Of a DNA stretch of 64,000 nt, positions 7,389 to 15,744 are shown piece by piece (within the stretch, counting starts at the first letter, position 1; the number at the start of each line of letters is the position of its first letter). Location: the NCBI GenBank assembly GCA_002706605.1, contig PALT01000034.1, positions 62,001 through 126,000 on the forward strand, given 5' to 3'. Below the pieces are notes generated by a model. It was not told the origin of the DNA, did no database searches, and was given only the letters and a program-made list of their open reading frames with translations. The translations under genes and the position numbers were made by a program. The DNA comes from Rhodovulum sp. GTDB taxonomy: Bacteria > Pseudomonadota > Alphaproteobacteria > Rhodobacterales > Rhodobacteraceae.

Positions 7389-9374
7389 TCAGTACACATA
7401 GACCACAAGGACATGCACCATCAGCAGCGCCGGCAACGGCCAGACCGCGATGATATGTCCCCAGACGGGCAGACGGCGGGCCGGTTTCTTGGCCGTGCCG
7501 ATATGATGTTCGCGCAGCTTATGGTCCCCGCCGGTCGCCAGGCCCGCTATCGCCCCAAAGATCAGGGTCGCCACAAAGCTGAGGAACAGCCACAGGTTCA
7601 AATTCGCCCCCGGACGCAGGCCGGTGTGCACAAACAGACCAACGGCGGCCAACAGGCCAACGCCCAGATGGATCAGGCGCCAGACGTCATAGCTGCCCAA
7701 CCGGTCCGTAAACCGCCAGCGTTTGCGCAGGCCCAAAAGCATCGCGATGACGGTGATGCCCAGCAGGGTATAGCCCGTCCATTGTTTGACGATGTTGTCG
7801 CGCCACAGCCATTCGCGCCAGTTATCGGCCTGAAACCCCGTGGGAAAGGGAACGCGAGGCACCAGAGCCAGAATAAGGGCGGCGAACATGGCTGTGGCGG
7901 ACAAGGCCAAGAGGGGTTTCCAATAGCGCGCTGCGCTGAACCCGCCTTTGGCGTCCGTGAATTCTTCGAGCATGGGGCGGCACGTGCCACACACCGTTCC
8001 CGCGCCGGTCGCAAGGCTCAGGAGTTCGGGGGTATTGGCGCCCTCACGCGCGGCTTGGCGCAGGCGGCCACAGGTCACACCGGTACAGTTACAGACCGTC
8101 GCGCTATCGGGCATGTCCGATGCGGCCTCGTCGACGTCGGGCCACAACAGGCCCTCACGGCGGAACCGGTAGACCATCCACGGATAGACGCGGGCGTCGG
8201 TTTGAACGGCGTTCTGAACCTTGCCGGCTTGGGACCATTTGCCGACGGCGGTCACCCCGACCAGACGTCCGTTTTCGATAAAGATACGGCGGTATGCGTC
8301 CGCGTCCTCATAGACGTGGCTGCGCACCCCTTGGCGCACCTCTAGCTGTTCAATCGCGCCGACCGACAGAACCTCGGCCCCCAGCACCTTAAGCTTGGTT
8401 GCGGGGATCGACCCCTCATATCCCGCGCCGGCAACGGGGCTCAGGATATGGTCAACGGCGGCGTCCGCCTGTTCATAACCGGGACCGACCAAACCATGGA
8501 CGTGGCCGTTGTGTTCGGCGCATTCCCCGATGGCATAGATGTGCGGATCGGCGGTTTGCATGTTGTCATTGACGACGATGGCGCGGTTGATCGGCAGGCC
8601 GGCGCCCACCGCCAGATCGTTATTGGCGCGCACGCCGGTGCATAGGATCACCGTGTCACAGTCAAGGGTGCGCCCGTCGGCAAGGATCAGACCCTCCACC
8701 TGACGGTCGCCAATGGCTTCGCGCACGGCGACGCCGGTGATGACCTCAACCCCCAGATCGCGGATGCGCGCGGCCAGCATGTCACCGCCCACCTGATCCA
8801 ACTGGCGGGGCATCACGCGGCCCTCATGTTCCAATACGGTGACCTCTGCGCCGCGACGCTGCATCCCGCGCGCGGCCTCTAGGCCCAATAGACCGCCGCC
8901 CACAACGGCCACGCGCCGCGCGCTAAAACTGCGTGCCATCAGGGCCTGTGCGTCCTCGGCGGTGCGAAAGGTAAAGACGTTATCAAGGTCAAACCCCGGC
9001 ACGCCCGGCACAAAGGCGCGCGAACCGGTCGCGATGATCAGGGTCTCATAGGGCCATGTGCGCCCGTCTGCGGTGGTGACGGTCGATGTCTCGCGGTCGA
9101 TTTCGGTCGCGCGCACACCGGTGATCACGGAAAATTCGCTGCTTGGGATGGTGGGGGACAGGATATCGCCGAATTGCACATCGCCCGCCAAAAGGGGCGT
9201 CAGGCGCACGCGGTTATAGGGTGCAAAGGGTTCTGCGGACAGAACCGTCACGGCCATGCCCGCATCGCTTAGGCGCTGGGCGGCACGCATTCCGACAGGC
9301 CCGCCACCGATAATCACGGTGTTCAGAGCAGTCGGTTCCGGTTCGCGGTTGTCTATGGCTTTGGGCTCTAGCAC
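7389..9374 (-). CDS. Membrane flavoprotein: NAD(P)H oxidoreductase, BFD-like [2Fe-2S] and haem-b domain
   Basis: A 661-residue three-part protein. Residues 17-400 are a pyridine-nucleotide disulfide oxidoreductase module like the N-terminus of NirB, with an FAD loop (VIIGGGPVGMRAAQRL) and an NAD loop (VAVVGGGLLGLEA). Residues 425-470 form a bacterioferritin-ferredoxin-like [2Fe-2S] domain with Cys428, Cys430, Cys462 and Cys465. The C-terminus has about five membrane helices; two carry His pairs 14 apart (His569/His583 and His640/His654), suited to two b haems. The siroheme/sulfite reductase domain of NirB is absent. It would move electrons from cytosolic NAD(P)H across the membrane to the co-encoded 11-haem cytochrome. 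The start is GTG after AAGGA. Confidence 0.85.
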   Translation of the reverse strand: MLEPKAIDNREPEPTALNTVIIGGGPVGMRAAQRLSDAGMAVTVLSAEPFAPYNRVRLTPLLAGDVQFGDILSPTIPSSEFSVITGVRATEIDRETSTVTTADGRTWPYETLIIATGSRAFVPGVPGFDLDNVFTFRTAEDAQALMARSFSARRVAVVGGGLLGLEAARGMQRRGAEVTVLEHEGRVMPRQLDQVGGDMLAARIRDLGVEVITGVAVREAIGDRQVEGLILADGRTLDCDTVILCTGVRANNDLAVGAGLPINRAIVVNDNMQTADPHIYAIGECAEHNGHVHGLVGPGYEQADAAVDHILSPVAGAGYEGSIPATKLKVLGAEVLSVGAIEQLEVRQGVRSHVYEDADAYRRIFIENGRLVGVTAVGKWSQAGKVQNAVQTDARVYPWMVYRFRREGLLWPDVDEAASDMPDSATVCNCTGVTCGRLRQAAREGANTPELLSLATGAGTVCGTCRPMLEEFTDAKGGFSAARYWKPLLALSATAMFAALILALVPRVPFPTGFQADNWREWLWRDNIVKQWTGYTLLGITVIAMLLGLRKRWRFTDRLGSYDVWRLIHLGVGLLAAVGLFVHTGLRPGANLNLWLFLSFVATLIFGAIAGLATGGDHKLREHHIGTAKKPARRLPVWGHIIAVWPLPALLMVHVLVVYVY

Positions 9375-9396
9375 TGCCGTTCCTTAAACACAAAAA

Positions 9397-9428
9397 CCTT
9401 TCGCTTGGCGGTTTGGCCAAGTGAAAGG
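9397..9428 (-). promoter_or_regulatory. 13-bp inverted repeat just upstream of the membrane flavoprotein gene
   Basis: CCTTTCGCTTGGC (9397-9409) pairs with GCCAAGTGAAAGG (9416-9428) except for one G/T position, leaving a six-base loop. It ends 23 bases before the GTG start at 9374. It could be an operator dyad or a hairpin in the leader RNA of the redox operon. The loop on the transcript (CAAACC) lacks the A1/G4 pattern of ANTAR-type hexaloops. The pairing is seen; the function is inferred. Confidence 0.55.
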
Positions 9429-9537
9429 CATCATTGCCTGATGGTTGCGTTGGGAACGGCGTTGCCCCCTGCAGGCTCCCATGCCTGCACGATCACCGTG
9501 GGAAGTTTCGGGGTCTGTTGGCTAGGGCAGGGCAGTG

Positions 9538-9571
9538 AAAATGCGGCAAAGTTATTTTTCTGCCGCATTTT
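9538..9571. terminator. Perfect 11-bp hairpin with T tracts on both strands
   Basis: AAAATGCGGCA (9538-9548) and TGCCGCATTTT (9561-9571) are perfect complements with a 12-base loop. The stem runs into six T's on the plus strand and a T-run on the minus strand, the shape of a bidirectional intrinsic terminator. It lies between two divergent genes, so it may be a premature terminator (attenuator) in the leader of the leftward redox operon. Apart from this and the dyad at 9397-9428, I see nothing defined in the 477-base gap before deoC. Confidence 0.5.
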
Positions 9572-9851
9572 TTGGCGCAGAAATCCGGTGTGTGCACAAT
9601 AACTTGATCGGAGGTTTGCGCTTTGATCGCTGCACTGCGGCGATGGCGGCGTGAACTTTTCCGCCAAGTCGTCCGGTGACTCGGGGCGGCAGAATCGGCG
9701 CAAGGCGCTTGGTGTGGTGCGCGGATCATGTGCACCGCATGGGGCAATGAGATGACGCCAAGTCGGGACCCTGTTTGGGATTTCGGTCATTGGGTTTTCC
9801 GATAAATCCGCTAAACAGAAGAGAGCAAAAGTCCGACCACAGGAACGTCCC

Positions 9852-10877
9852 ATGACCACCAAGGCCCCGACCGGAACCGCTCCCGATGCGGTGACCCATC
9901 CCGTGCCCGCCACGCGGGGGGACGCGGAACACGCGCGCAACCCCGGAATGGCGCTGGACCTTGCGATGTTTGAGGGCCATCCGGTCAACACCGCCGCGGC
10001 CAAGCGCCGCTGTGCCCAGATCGGGGCGCGGCGCTCGGTCAAAAAGGACCGTCAGGCGGCGTGGCTGTTGAACGCGGTGCGTCTGATCGACCTGACGACC
10101 CTGTCGGGCGATGACACGCCGGATCGGGTGCGCCGTCTGTGCGCCAAGGCACGCGCGCCCCTGTCGGACCGGGTGATTGCGGGGCTGGGGATTGATCCCA
10201 CATATGCCCGTGTCGGTGCGGTCTGCGTCTATCCCACGATGGTGGGACCGGCGGTGCGCGCGTTGGAGGGCACGGGCATTCCCGTCGCCTCGGTCGCGAC
10301 GGGGTTTCCGGCGGGGTTGATGCCGCTGCCCCTGCGGTTGAAAGAGATCGAATATGCCGTCGATGAGGGTGCCGAGGAAATCGACATCGTCATCACCCGC
10401 GAACATGTCCTGCGTGGCAACTGGTCGGCCCTTTATGATGAGGTCGCGGCGATGCGCGCGGCCTGTGGCGAGGCGCATCTCAAGGCGATCTTGGCGACCG
10501 GTGAATTGCAGACCCTGCGCAATGTCTATGCGGCCTCGATGATCGCGATGCAGGCGGGCGCGGATTTCGTAAAAACCTCGACGGGCAAGGAACCGGTCAA
10601 CGCGACCCTGCCGGTCAGCCTGACCATGGTCCGGGCCGTGCGCGATTACGACATGGCCACGGGGCACCGCGTCGGGTTCAAGCCCGCCGGTGGTCTAAAG
10701 ACCGCCAAGGACGCCATTCAATGGCAGGTCCTGATGAACGAAGAGCTTGGCCGCCCGTGGCTGAACCCCGACCTGTTCCGGTTCGGGGCGTCCTCGATGC
10801 TGGGCGATGTCGAGCGGCAATTGGAACATCACGTGACCGGGCGATATGCCGACGGGTCGCGCAATGCGATGGCCTGA
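9852..10877 (+). CDS. deoC: Deoxyribose-phosphate aldolase
   Basis: A 341-residue class I aldolase that cleaves 2-deoxyribose-5-phosphate to glyceraldehyde-3-phosphate and acetaldehyde in deoxynucleoside catabolism. The Schiff-base Lys is Lys241 (ADFVKTSTGK), the second active-site Lys is Lys277 (VGFKPAGGLK), and 'EEIDIVI' supplies the conserved Asp. It is longer than the 250-residue bacterial form because of an N-terminal extension of about 75 residues, as in the eukaryote-like long DeoC group. The next gene, an aldehyde dehydrogenase 10 bases downstream, can oxidise the acetaldehyde released. Confidence 0.95.
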   Translation: MTTKAPTGTAPDAVTHPVPATRGDAEHARNPGMALDLAMFEGHPVNTAAAKRRCAQIGARRSVKKDRQAAWLLNAVRLIDLTTLSGDDTPDRVRRLCAKARAPLSDRVIAGLGIDPTYARVGAVCVYPTMVGPAVRALEGTGIPVASVATGFPAGLMPLPLRLKEIEYAVDEGAEEIDIVITREHVLRGNWSALYDEVAAMRAACGEAHLKAILATGELQTLRNVYAASMIAMQAGADFVKTSTGKEPVNATLPVSLTMVRAVRDYDMATGHRVGFKPAGGLKTAKDAIQWQVLMNEELGRPWLNPDLFRFGASSMLGDVERQLEHHVTGRYADGSRNAMA

Positions 10878-10887
10878 GGGGGATAGC

Positions 10888-13242
10888 ATGTCCGGCATTA
10901 CCGATCTGATTACCGCGATGGAGTACGGCACCGCGCCCGAGGGCGACACGCATGTGCGCGCGTGGCTGGCCGCGCATGAAGGTGGCTTTGGCCATTTCAT
11001 CAACGGGGCGTTCACCGCGCCCGCCGATACGTTTGATGTGCTGAACCCCGCCACGGGTGAGGTCCTGACGCAGGTGTCACAGGCCCGCGCGGGTGACGTC
11101 GATACAGCGATTTCCGCTGCGCGTGCGGCGCAGGCCGAGTGGGCCGCGCGGTCGGGCTATGAACGCGCCAAGGTTCTCTATGCCATCGCCCGCCATGTGC
11201 AACAGCACGCGCGGTTTTTGGCCGTTCTGGAAACGCTGGATAACGGCAAACCCATCCGTGAAAGCCGCGACGCCGACATCCCCCTTGTCGCGCGCCATTT
11301 CTATCACCACGCCGGTTGGGCCCAAATCCGCGACGACGAGTTTCCCGATCAGGTGCCCCATGGCGTTTGTGCGGCGGTGATCCCGTGGAACTTTCCGCTG
11401 CTCATGCTGGCGTGGAAGGTCGCACCGGCCTTGGCCGCCGGTAATGCGGTCGTCCTGAAACCGGCCGAGGACACGCCGCTGAGCGCGCTGGCCCTTGCAC
11501 AGATTGCCGTTGAATGCGGGTTGCCTGCGGGGGTTCTGAACATCGTGACCGGTGACGGCGCGGTGGGTGAGATGCTGGTCAAACACGATGGCGTCGATAA
11601 GGTCGCGTTCACCGGTTCGACCGAGGTGGGCCGCGCCATTCGTGCCGCCACCGCCGGATCGGGCAAGCATCTGACGTTGGAATTGGGCGGGAAATCGCCC
11701 TTTGTCGTGTTCGCCGACGCGGATCTGGATGCGGCGGTTGAGGGTGTCGTCGATGCGATCTGGTTCAATCAGGGGCAGGTCTGTTGCGCGGGGTCCCGCG
11801 TTCTGGTGGCCGAGGCCGTGGCGGATCGGTTCGAAACCCTGCTGCGCCGCCGGATGGATCGTCTGGTCACCGGCAACCCGATGGATAAAAACGTCGACAT
11901 GGGCGCGATCGTGTCCCCCCGTCAACGCGATCGGATTGCGGACCTGATCGCCGCCGGAGATGTGCGCGCTGAGGATATCGTGCAAGGTGACGCGCCCGAG
12001 GGCTGTTTCTATGCGCCGACGATCATCCGCAATGTCGCGCCCGCGTCCCTGTTGTGGGAACAGGAAATCTTTGGCCCCGTTGCGACCCTGACCACCTTCC
12101 GTACGCCCGAGGATGCGGTCGCGCTGGCCAATAACACGCGCTATGGCCTTGCGGCGTCGGTGTGGTCCGAAAACGTCAACCTTGCGCTGGACATCGCGGC
12201 CAAGATCAAGGCCGGAGTCATCTGGATCAACGGTGCCAATATGTTTGACGCCGCCGCCGCCTTTGGTGGCTATCGCGAGAGCGGCTTTGGCCGCGAAGGC
12301 GGGCGTGAGGGCATGGCGGCCTATCTGCGCGCCCCCGCAACCGATACGGCGGGCGACGATACGCCCCTGTCCCCGCCGTCGGTTTTTGCCGGTGGGCCGG
12401 GCGCGGGCGCAGAGATCGACCGCACCGCGAAATTCTACATCGGCGGCAAACAGGCCCGCGCCGATAGCGGCTATGTCTACGACGTTACGGGGCCGTCGGG
12501 CACGGTCGGCCTGTCCGGTCTTGGTTCGCGCAAGGACATCCGCAACGCGGTCGAGGCCGCGCACAAGGCCGGGGGCTGGTCCCGCGCGACGGGGCATAAC
12601 CGTGCGCAGGTTCTCTATTACCTCGGCGAAAACCTGTCCGCGCGGCAGGACGAATTCGCCGCGCGTCTGGTATCGTTCGGCGCCGATCCCGTGGTGGCAA
12701 GCGCCGAGGTCGCCGAGACCATCCAACGCTGTTTCTGGTGCGCGGCGCAGGCGGACAAATTCGACGGAGCGGTCAAATCGACCCTGTCCGATGTTCTGAC
12801 CGTGGCGACACATGAACCGGTCGGCGTGGTCGGGGTGGTCTGCCCGACCGAACGGCCCCTGTTGGGGATGATGTCGATGGTCCTGCCCCTGATCGCGATG
12901 GGAAATGCGGTGGTCGTCGTGCCCTCGCAAACGCATCCCTTGGCAGCGACGGATTTGTATCAGGTGATGGATACCTCGGACGTGCCTGCGGGGGTGGTGA
13001 ATATCGTCACCGGTCCGCGCGATGAATTGGCCCATGCACTGACCACCCACGACGGTGTCGACGGTCTGTGGTATGTGGGCGACGCGGCGGGCGTTGAAAT
13101 GGTCGAACGCGACAGCACTGGCAACCTGAAACAGGTCTGGGCGCGTCGCGCGTCGGGCATTGATTGGTCCACCGCCCAAGGGCGCGACTATCTCACCCGC
13201 GCGACACAGGTCAAAACCATCTGGATACCCTACGGCGAATGA
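10888..13242 (+). CDS. ALDH16-type double-domain aldehyde dehydrogenase
   Basis: A 784-residue protein. Residues 1 to about 490 form a complete NAD(P)+-dependent aldehyde dehydrogenase with the LELGGKSP Glu motif and the nucleophile Cys299 (GQVCCAGSRV). Residues about 505-784 are a second, incomplete ALDH-like domain with no catalytic Cys. This arrangement matches the ALDH16 family; a bacterial member from a Loktanella species has been structurally characterised. The start at 10888 (MSGITDL) is preferred to one 14 codons upstream inside deoC. Following deoC, it probably oxidises acetaldehyde to acetate, which is inferred from context. Confidence 0.93.
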   Translation: MSGITDLITAMEYGTAPEGDTHVRAWLAAHEGGFGHFINGAFTAPADTFDVLNPATGEVLTQVSQARAGDVDTAISAARAAQAEWAARSGYERAKVLYAIARHVQQHARFLAVLETLDNGKPIRESRDADIPLVARHFYHHAGWAQIRDDEFPDQVPHGVCAAVIPWNFPLLMLAWKVAPALAAGNAVVLKPAEDTPLSALALAQIAVECGLPAGVLNIVTGDGAVGEMLVKHDGVDKVAFTGSTEVGRAIRAATAGSGKHLTLELGGKSPFVVFADADLDAAVEGVVDAIWFNQGQVCCAGSRVLVAEAVADRFETLLRRRMDRLVTGNPMDKNVDMGAIVSPRQRDRIADLIAAGDVRAEDIVQGDAPEGCFYAPTIIRNVAPASLLWEQEIFGPVATLTTFRTPEDAVALANNTRYGLAASVWSENVNLALDIAAKIKAGVIWINGANMFDAAAAFGGYRESGFGREGGREGMAAYLRAPATDTAGDDTPLSPPSVFAGGPGAGAEIDRTAKFYIGGKQARADSGYVYDVTGPSGTVGLSGLGSRKDIRNAVEAAHKAGGWSRATGHNRAQVLYYLGENLSARQDEFAARLVSFGADPVVASAEVAETIQRCFWCAAQADKFDGAVKSTLSDVLTVATHEPVGVVGVVCPTERPLLGMMSMVLPLIAMGNAVVVVPSQTHPLAATDLYQVMDTSDVPAGVVNIVTGPRDELAHALTTHDGVDGLWYVGDAAGVEMVERDSTGNLKQVWARRASGIDWSTAQGRDYLTRATQVKTIWIPYGE

Positions 13243-13898
13243 TCATTTTCGATTGCGATGGGGTGTTGGTCGATAGCGAAATCCTGTCCTGCGGGACGGA
13301 TGCGCGGATGATGACCGAAGCGGGGTTCCCGATCACCCAAGAGGACCTGTTTCAGAACTATATCGGCTGGCCTAAGCCCAAGATTTTCGATGCCGTCGCG
13401 GACCGTCGCGGCGCGCCGTGGCCGGACGATCTGTTGGCGCGGGCCGAGGCGGTTTTACACGAGCGCATCCCGAATGAACTGTTGCCCGTTGACGGGGTGG
13501 CGGATGTTCTGGCCGCGCTGGACGTGCCGTTCGCGGTCGCGTCCTCATCCTCGGTGCATAAACTGCGCCTGTCGCTGGATACCTGTGATCTGACGCGGTT
13601 TTTCGACGGGCATATCTATTCCGCCGAACAGGTCGCACGCGGCAAACCCGCGCCTGATGTGTTCTTGCTCGCGGCCAGTCAGATCGGCAGCGACCCCGCC
13701 GACACCGTGGTGGTGGAGGACAGTCCCGCCGGCATCACCGCCGCCCGCCGCGCGGGCATGCGCGCCATCGGGTTCGCGGGGGGCAGCCATTGCTTGCCTT
13801 CGCACGCGGACCGATTAAGGACCGCAGGCGCGGTAACCGTCGTTCATCACATGCGCGACCTGCCCGCCGCATTCGCCGAACTGGGGGTGGGGGGATGA
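13239..13898 (+). CDS. HAD-superfamily phosphatase (subfamily IA)
   Basis: A 219-residue haloacid dehalogenase-like hydrolase. The N-terminus MIIFDCDGVLVDSE carries the nucleophile Asp5 and acid/base Asp7; motif II is 'FAVASSSS', the motif III Lys is in 'ARGKPAPDVFL', and motif IV is 'VVVEDSPAGI'. It resembles YieH-like phosphatases of phosphosugars or nucleotides. The ATG overlaps the aldehyde dehydrogenase stop (ATGA), which decides the start and joins it to the deoC group. A role in removing a phosphate from a deoC-pathway sugar phosphate is possible but unproven. Confidence 0.88.
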   Translation: MIIFDCDGVLVDSEILSCGTDARMMTEAGFPITQEDLFQNYIGWPKPKIFDAVADRRGAPWPDDLLARAEAVLHERIPNELLPVDGVADVLAALDVPFAVASSSSVHKLRLSLDTCDLTRFFDGHIYSAEQVARGKPAPDVFLLAASQIGSDPADTVVVEDSPAGITAARRAGMRAIGFAGGSHCLPSHADRLRTAGAVTVVHHMRDLPAAFAELGVGG

Positions 13899-14146
13899 GC
13901 GTCGATTATGACCTAACCGTCGATGCGCGTGACCTGCTGTGTCCCCTGCCGGTCCTAAAGGCGCGCAAGACGCTCAATGGGATGCAGGCCGGACAGGTTC
14001 TGTGCCTCTGGGCGACCGATCCGGTGGCGGTGATCGACATCCCGCATTTCTGTACCCAATCGGGGCATGAGATGATCGAGACCTATGAACAGGACGGCGC
14101 GACCGCCTATGTTATCAGGCGCGGCGCGGGGATGCCCGAGGCATAG
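13895..14146 (+). CDS. TusA-family sulfur-carrier-like protein
   Basis: An 83-residue protein with the TusA signature 'DLLCPLPVLKARKTL', whose Cys in Cys-Pro-x-Pro can carry a persulfide. TusA proteins relay sulfur in tRNA thiolation, molybdenum cofactor maturation or sulfur oxidation. The start overlaps the HAD phosphatase stop (ATGA), and the 3' end overlaps the convergent mobA gene by 40 bases. Because mobA and a DUF2478 gene are next door, a link to molybdenum cofactor sulfuration is possible, but that is inference. Confidence 0.88.
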   Translation: MSVDYDLTVDARDLLCPLPVLKARKTLNGMQAGQVLCLWATDPVAVIDIPHFCTQSGHEMIETYEQDGATAYVIRRGAGMPEA

Positions 14147-14742
14147 AGATCCTCGGCCCGCGTCAGATCCTCGGGCGTGTTGATGTTGAAAAACGGGTCC
14201 ACTGTGTCGAACGCGTACGTTACGCGCCGCGCGCCACGGTCGCTGGCCCACCGTCCGATCCGCCGGGCGCCGGTTTCGATGTCCGTGCGCAGACCCTCCA
14301 TCAGGGCCACAGACCACAACCCAAACACCGGATGCAACCGTGCGTCCCCGTCCGCGCCCTGACTGGCCGCCAGAACCGGTGCCGCCGTGTCGGCAAGGGC
14401 GGTCAGATCGGCAACCAAGCTGTCGGGAAAAAACGGCGTGTCCGTGGCGACGGTCAGGACCCAGTCCTGCCCACGCGCCGCGGCCCAGTCCATCGCGGTC
14501 AGAACACCGGCCAGCGGGCCCAAGCCGCCGTCCATAACATCGGGCAGAACCGGCAGGCCAAGGGCATCATGTGCGGGATTGGCGGTGTTGATCGCCACCG
14601 CGCCACATTGGGGCAACAGCCGGTCCAGAACCACCCGCACCAAGGGCACGCCGCCAAGGGTGCAGGTCGATTTGTCCAGATCGCCCATGCGGCGGCTTTG
14701 TCCACCGGCAAGGATCACGGCGGGATAGGGCGGGGGCGTCAT
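14107..14742 (-). CDS. mobA: Molybdenum cofactor guanylyltransferase
   Basis: A 211-residue nucleotidyltransferase. The N-terminal 'VILAGGQSRRMGDLDKS' is the MobA GTP-binding loop, and 'VATDTPFFP' and 'FNINTPEDL' are further family motifs. It attaches GMP to molybdopterin to give the MGD cofactor used by DMSO-reductase-type enzymes. The Cox-type hydroxylases in this window use the CMP form, so MobA serves other enzymes or is only distantly connected. The start at 14742 gives the usual short leader before the AGGxS motif. It overlaps the end of the TusA-like gene. Confidence 0.93.
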   Translation of the reverse strand: MTPPPYPAVILAGGQSRRMGDLDKSTCTLGGVPLVRVVLDRLLPQCGAVAINTANPAHDALGLPVLPDVMDGGLGPLAGVLTAMDWAAARGQDWVLTVATDTPFFPDSLVADLTALADTAAPVLAASQGADGDARLHPVFGLWSVALMEGLRTDIETGARRIGRWASDRGARRVTYAFDTVDPFFNINTPEDLTRAEDLYASGIPAPRLIT

Positions 14743-14818
14743 CAGACCAATCAGTCCCTTGTCATTCGCGATTGGCTGACATCTTTTAGGTCTGACAGGA
14801 TTCTTCAAGGGCGATGCG

Positions 14819-15328
14819 ATGCTTGGCTATATCGTGGCGGATGAACGGGGCGGGGGGGACCGCCGGTTGGCGGCTCTGGTCGACCGGTTGCTGTCTGATG
14901 GCCTGCGCCTTGCCGGTGCGGTACAAACCAACGTTGAGATGGACGAGGGTCGCCCCTGCCACATGGATCTCTGCGTGATCGGTCAGGACACGGCGGTCCG
15001 GATCAGCCAATCCTTGGGCGCGCATTCGTCGGGATGCCGCTTGGATCCTGCGGGATTAGAGACCGTCGTTGGCGCGGTCGAGGCGCAGTTGGACGCGCCC
15101 GTCGATCTGTTGATCGTGAACAAGTTCGGCAAGCAAGAAATCGAGGGGCGCGGCTTTCGCACCGTGATCGGCGCGGCCATTGCCCAAGGCATCCCCGTTC
15201 TGACCAGTGTGAATGCCAAGAACCTCGGCGGCTTCCGCGCCTTTGCCGATGAATTGGCCGTGCAGATCGACGCGGATGTGGATTCGATGCACGCATGGGT
15301 GGCCGAGACCGTCCAAACCCCCGCCTGA
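14819..15328 (+). CDS. DUF2478 protein, likely nucleotide-binding
   Basis: A 169-residue soluble protein recognised as DUF2478, a family often encoded near molybdate or molybdopterin genes. Motifs include 'GYIVADERGGGDRRLAALV', 'CVIGQDTAVRISQ', and 'LLIVNKFGKQEIEGRGFR', the last resembling a P-loop-kinase-like Asn-Lys-Phe-Gly block. It is divergent from mobA across 76 bases that should hold both promoters. The exact role is unknown; involvement in molybdenum cofactor handling is inferred from the family's usual company. Confidence 0.75.
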   Translation: MLGYIVADERGGGDRRLAALVDRLLSDGLRLAGAVQTNVEMDEGRPCHMDLCVIGQDTAVRISQSLGAHSSGCRLDPAGLETVVGAVEAQLDAPVDLLIVNKFGKQEIEGRGFRTVIGAAIAQGIPVLTSVNAKNLGGFRAFADELAVQIDADVDSMHAWVAETVQTPA

Positions 15329-15489
15329 GCGCCAGAACCCTAGGGTTGAGTCGCCCCGTTTCAAGGGTTGCGAAGGTCGTAATACCAAAGTGTTAACGCA
15401 ATCAGCGCATGCGCGACCTTGGTCTGTTAATAAGTCAAAAACGTTCACCTTTTGAAATATCATTTAAAATCAGTAAATTGCACGGCACA

Positions 15490-15512
15490 TGAAAATTACT
15501 TTACAATTTTCA
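15490..15512. promoter_or_regulatory. AT-rich inverted repeat upstream of adk
   Basis: TGAAAATT (15490-15497) and AATTTTCA (15505-15512) are exact complements around a seven-base spacer. The surrounding gap (15329-15744, about 416 bases) is unusually AT-rich for this window, with runs such as ATCATTTAAAATCAG. It probably holds the promoter of the adk-symporter operon and this dyad may be its operator. No regulator can be named, and I see no other defined feature in the gap. Confidence 0.4.
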
Positions 15513-15744
15513 CGGCGCGCATGTCAGGAAAATTACTCAATTATCAATCGGCAACACTTCGCCGGTGAATTTTTTACAGGCTGGTGGCAATCTACCCCTG
15601 CAGTGGGAGCGCGCCTGATTTTTGGAGGGAGCGTGGCCAGCGAAACCCCGTTTCCGGCCCGCAAGATCAGCGCCTTGAATGCACGCGACAGGTGAGTGGA
15701 TCGGACATCCGGTTTTGGGAACACCGCGCGATGGAGGAACATTG

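Noticed and set aside
7389-9374. Assimilatory nitrite reductase NirB
   Set aside because: The siroheme/sulfite reductase domain is missing and is replaced by a membrane haem-b-like domain; there is no nirD.
9397-9428. ANTAR/NasT-type antiterminator hairpin
   Set aside because: The loop has six bases but lacks the A at position 1 and G at position 4, and no paired second hexaloop stem is seen.
11077-13179. A 700-codon antisense frame opposite the ALDH16-type gene
   Set aside because: The sense frame has complete ALDH motifs and a proper operon start; the antisense translation is Arg/Gly/His-rich noise.
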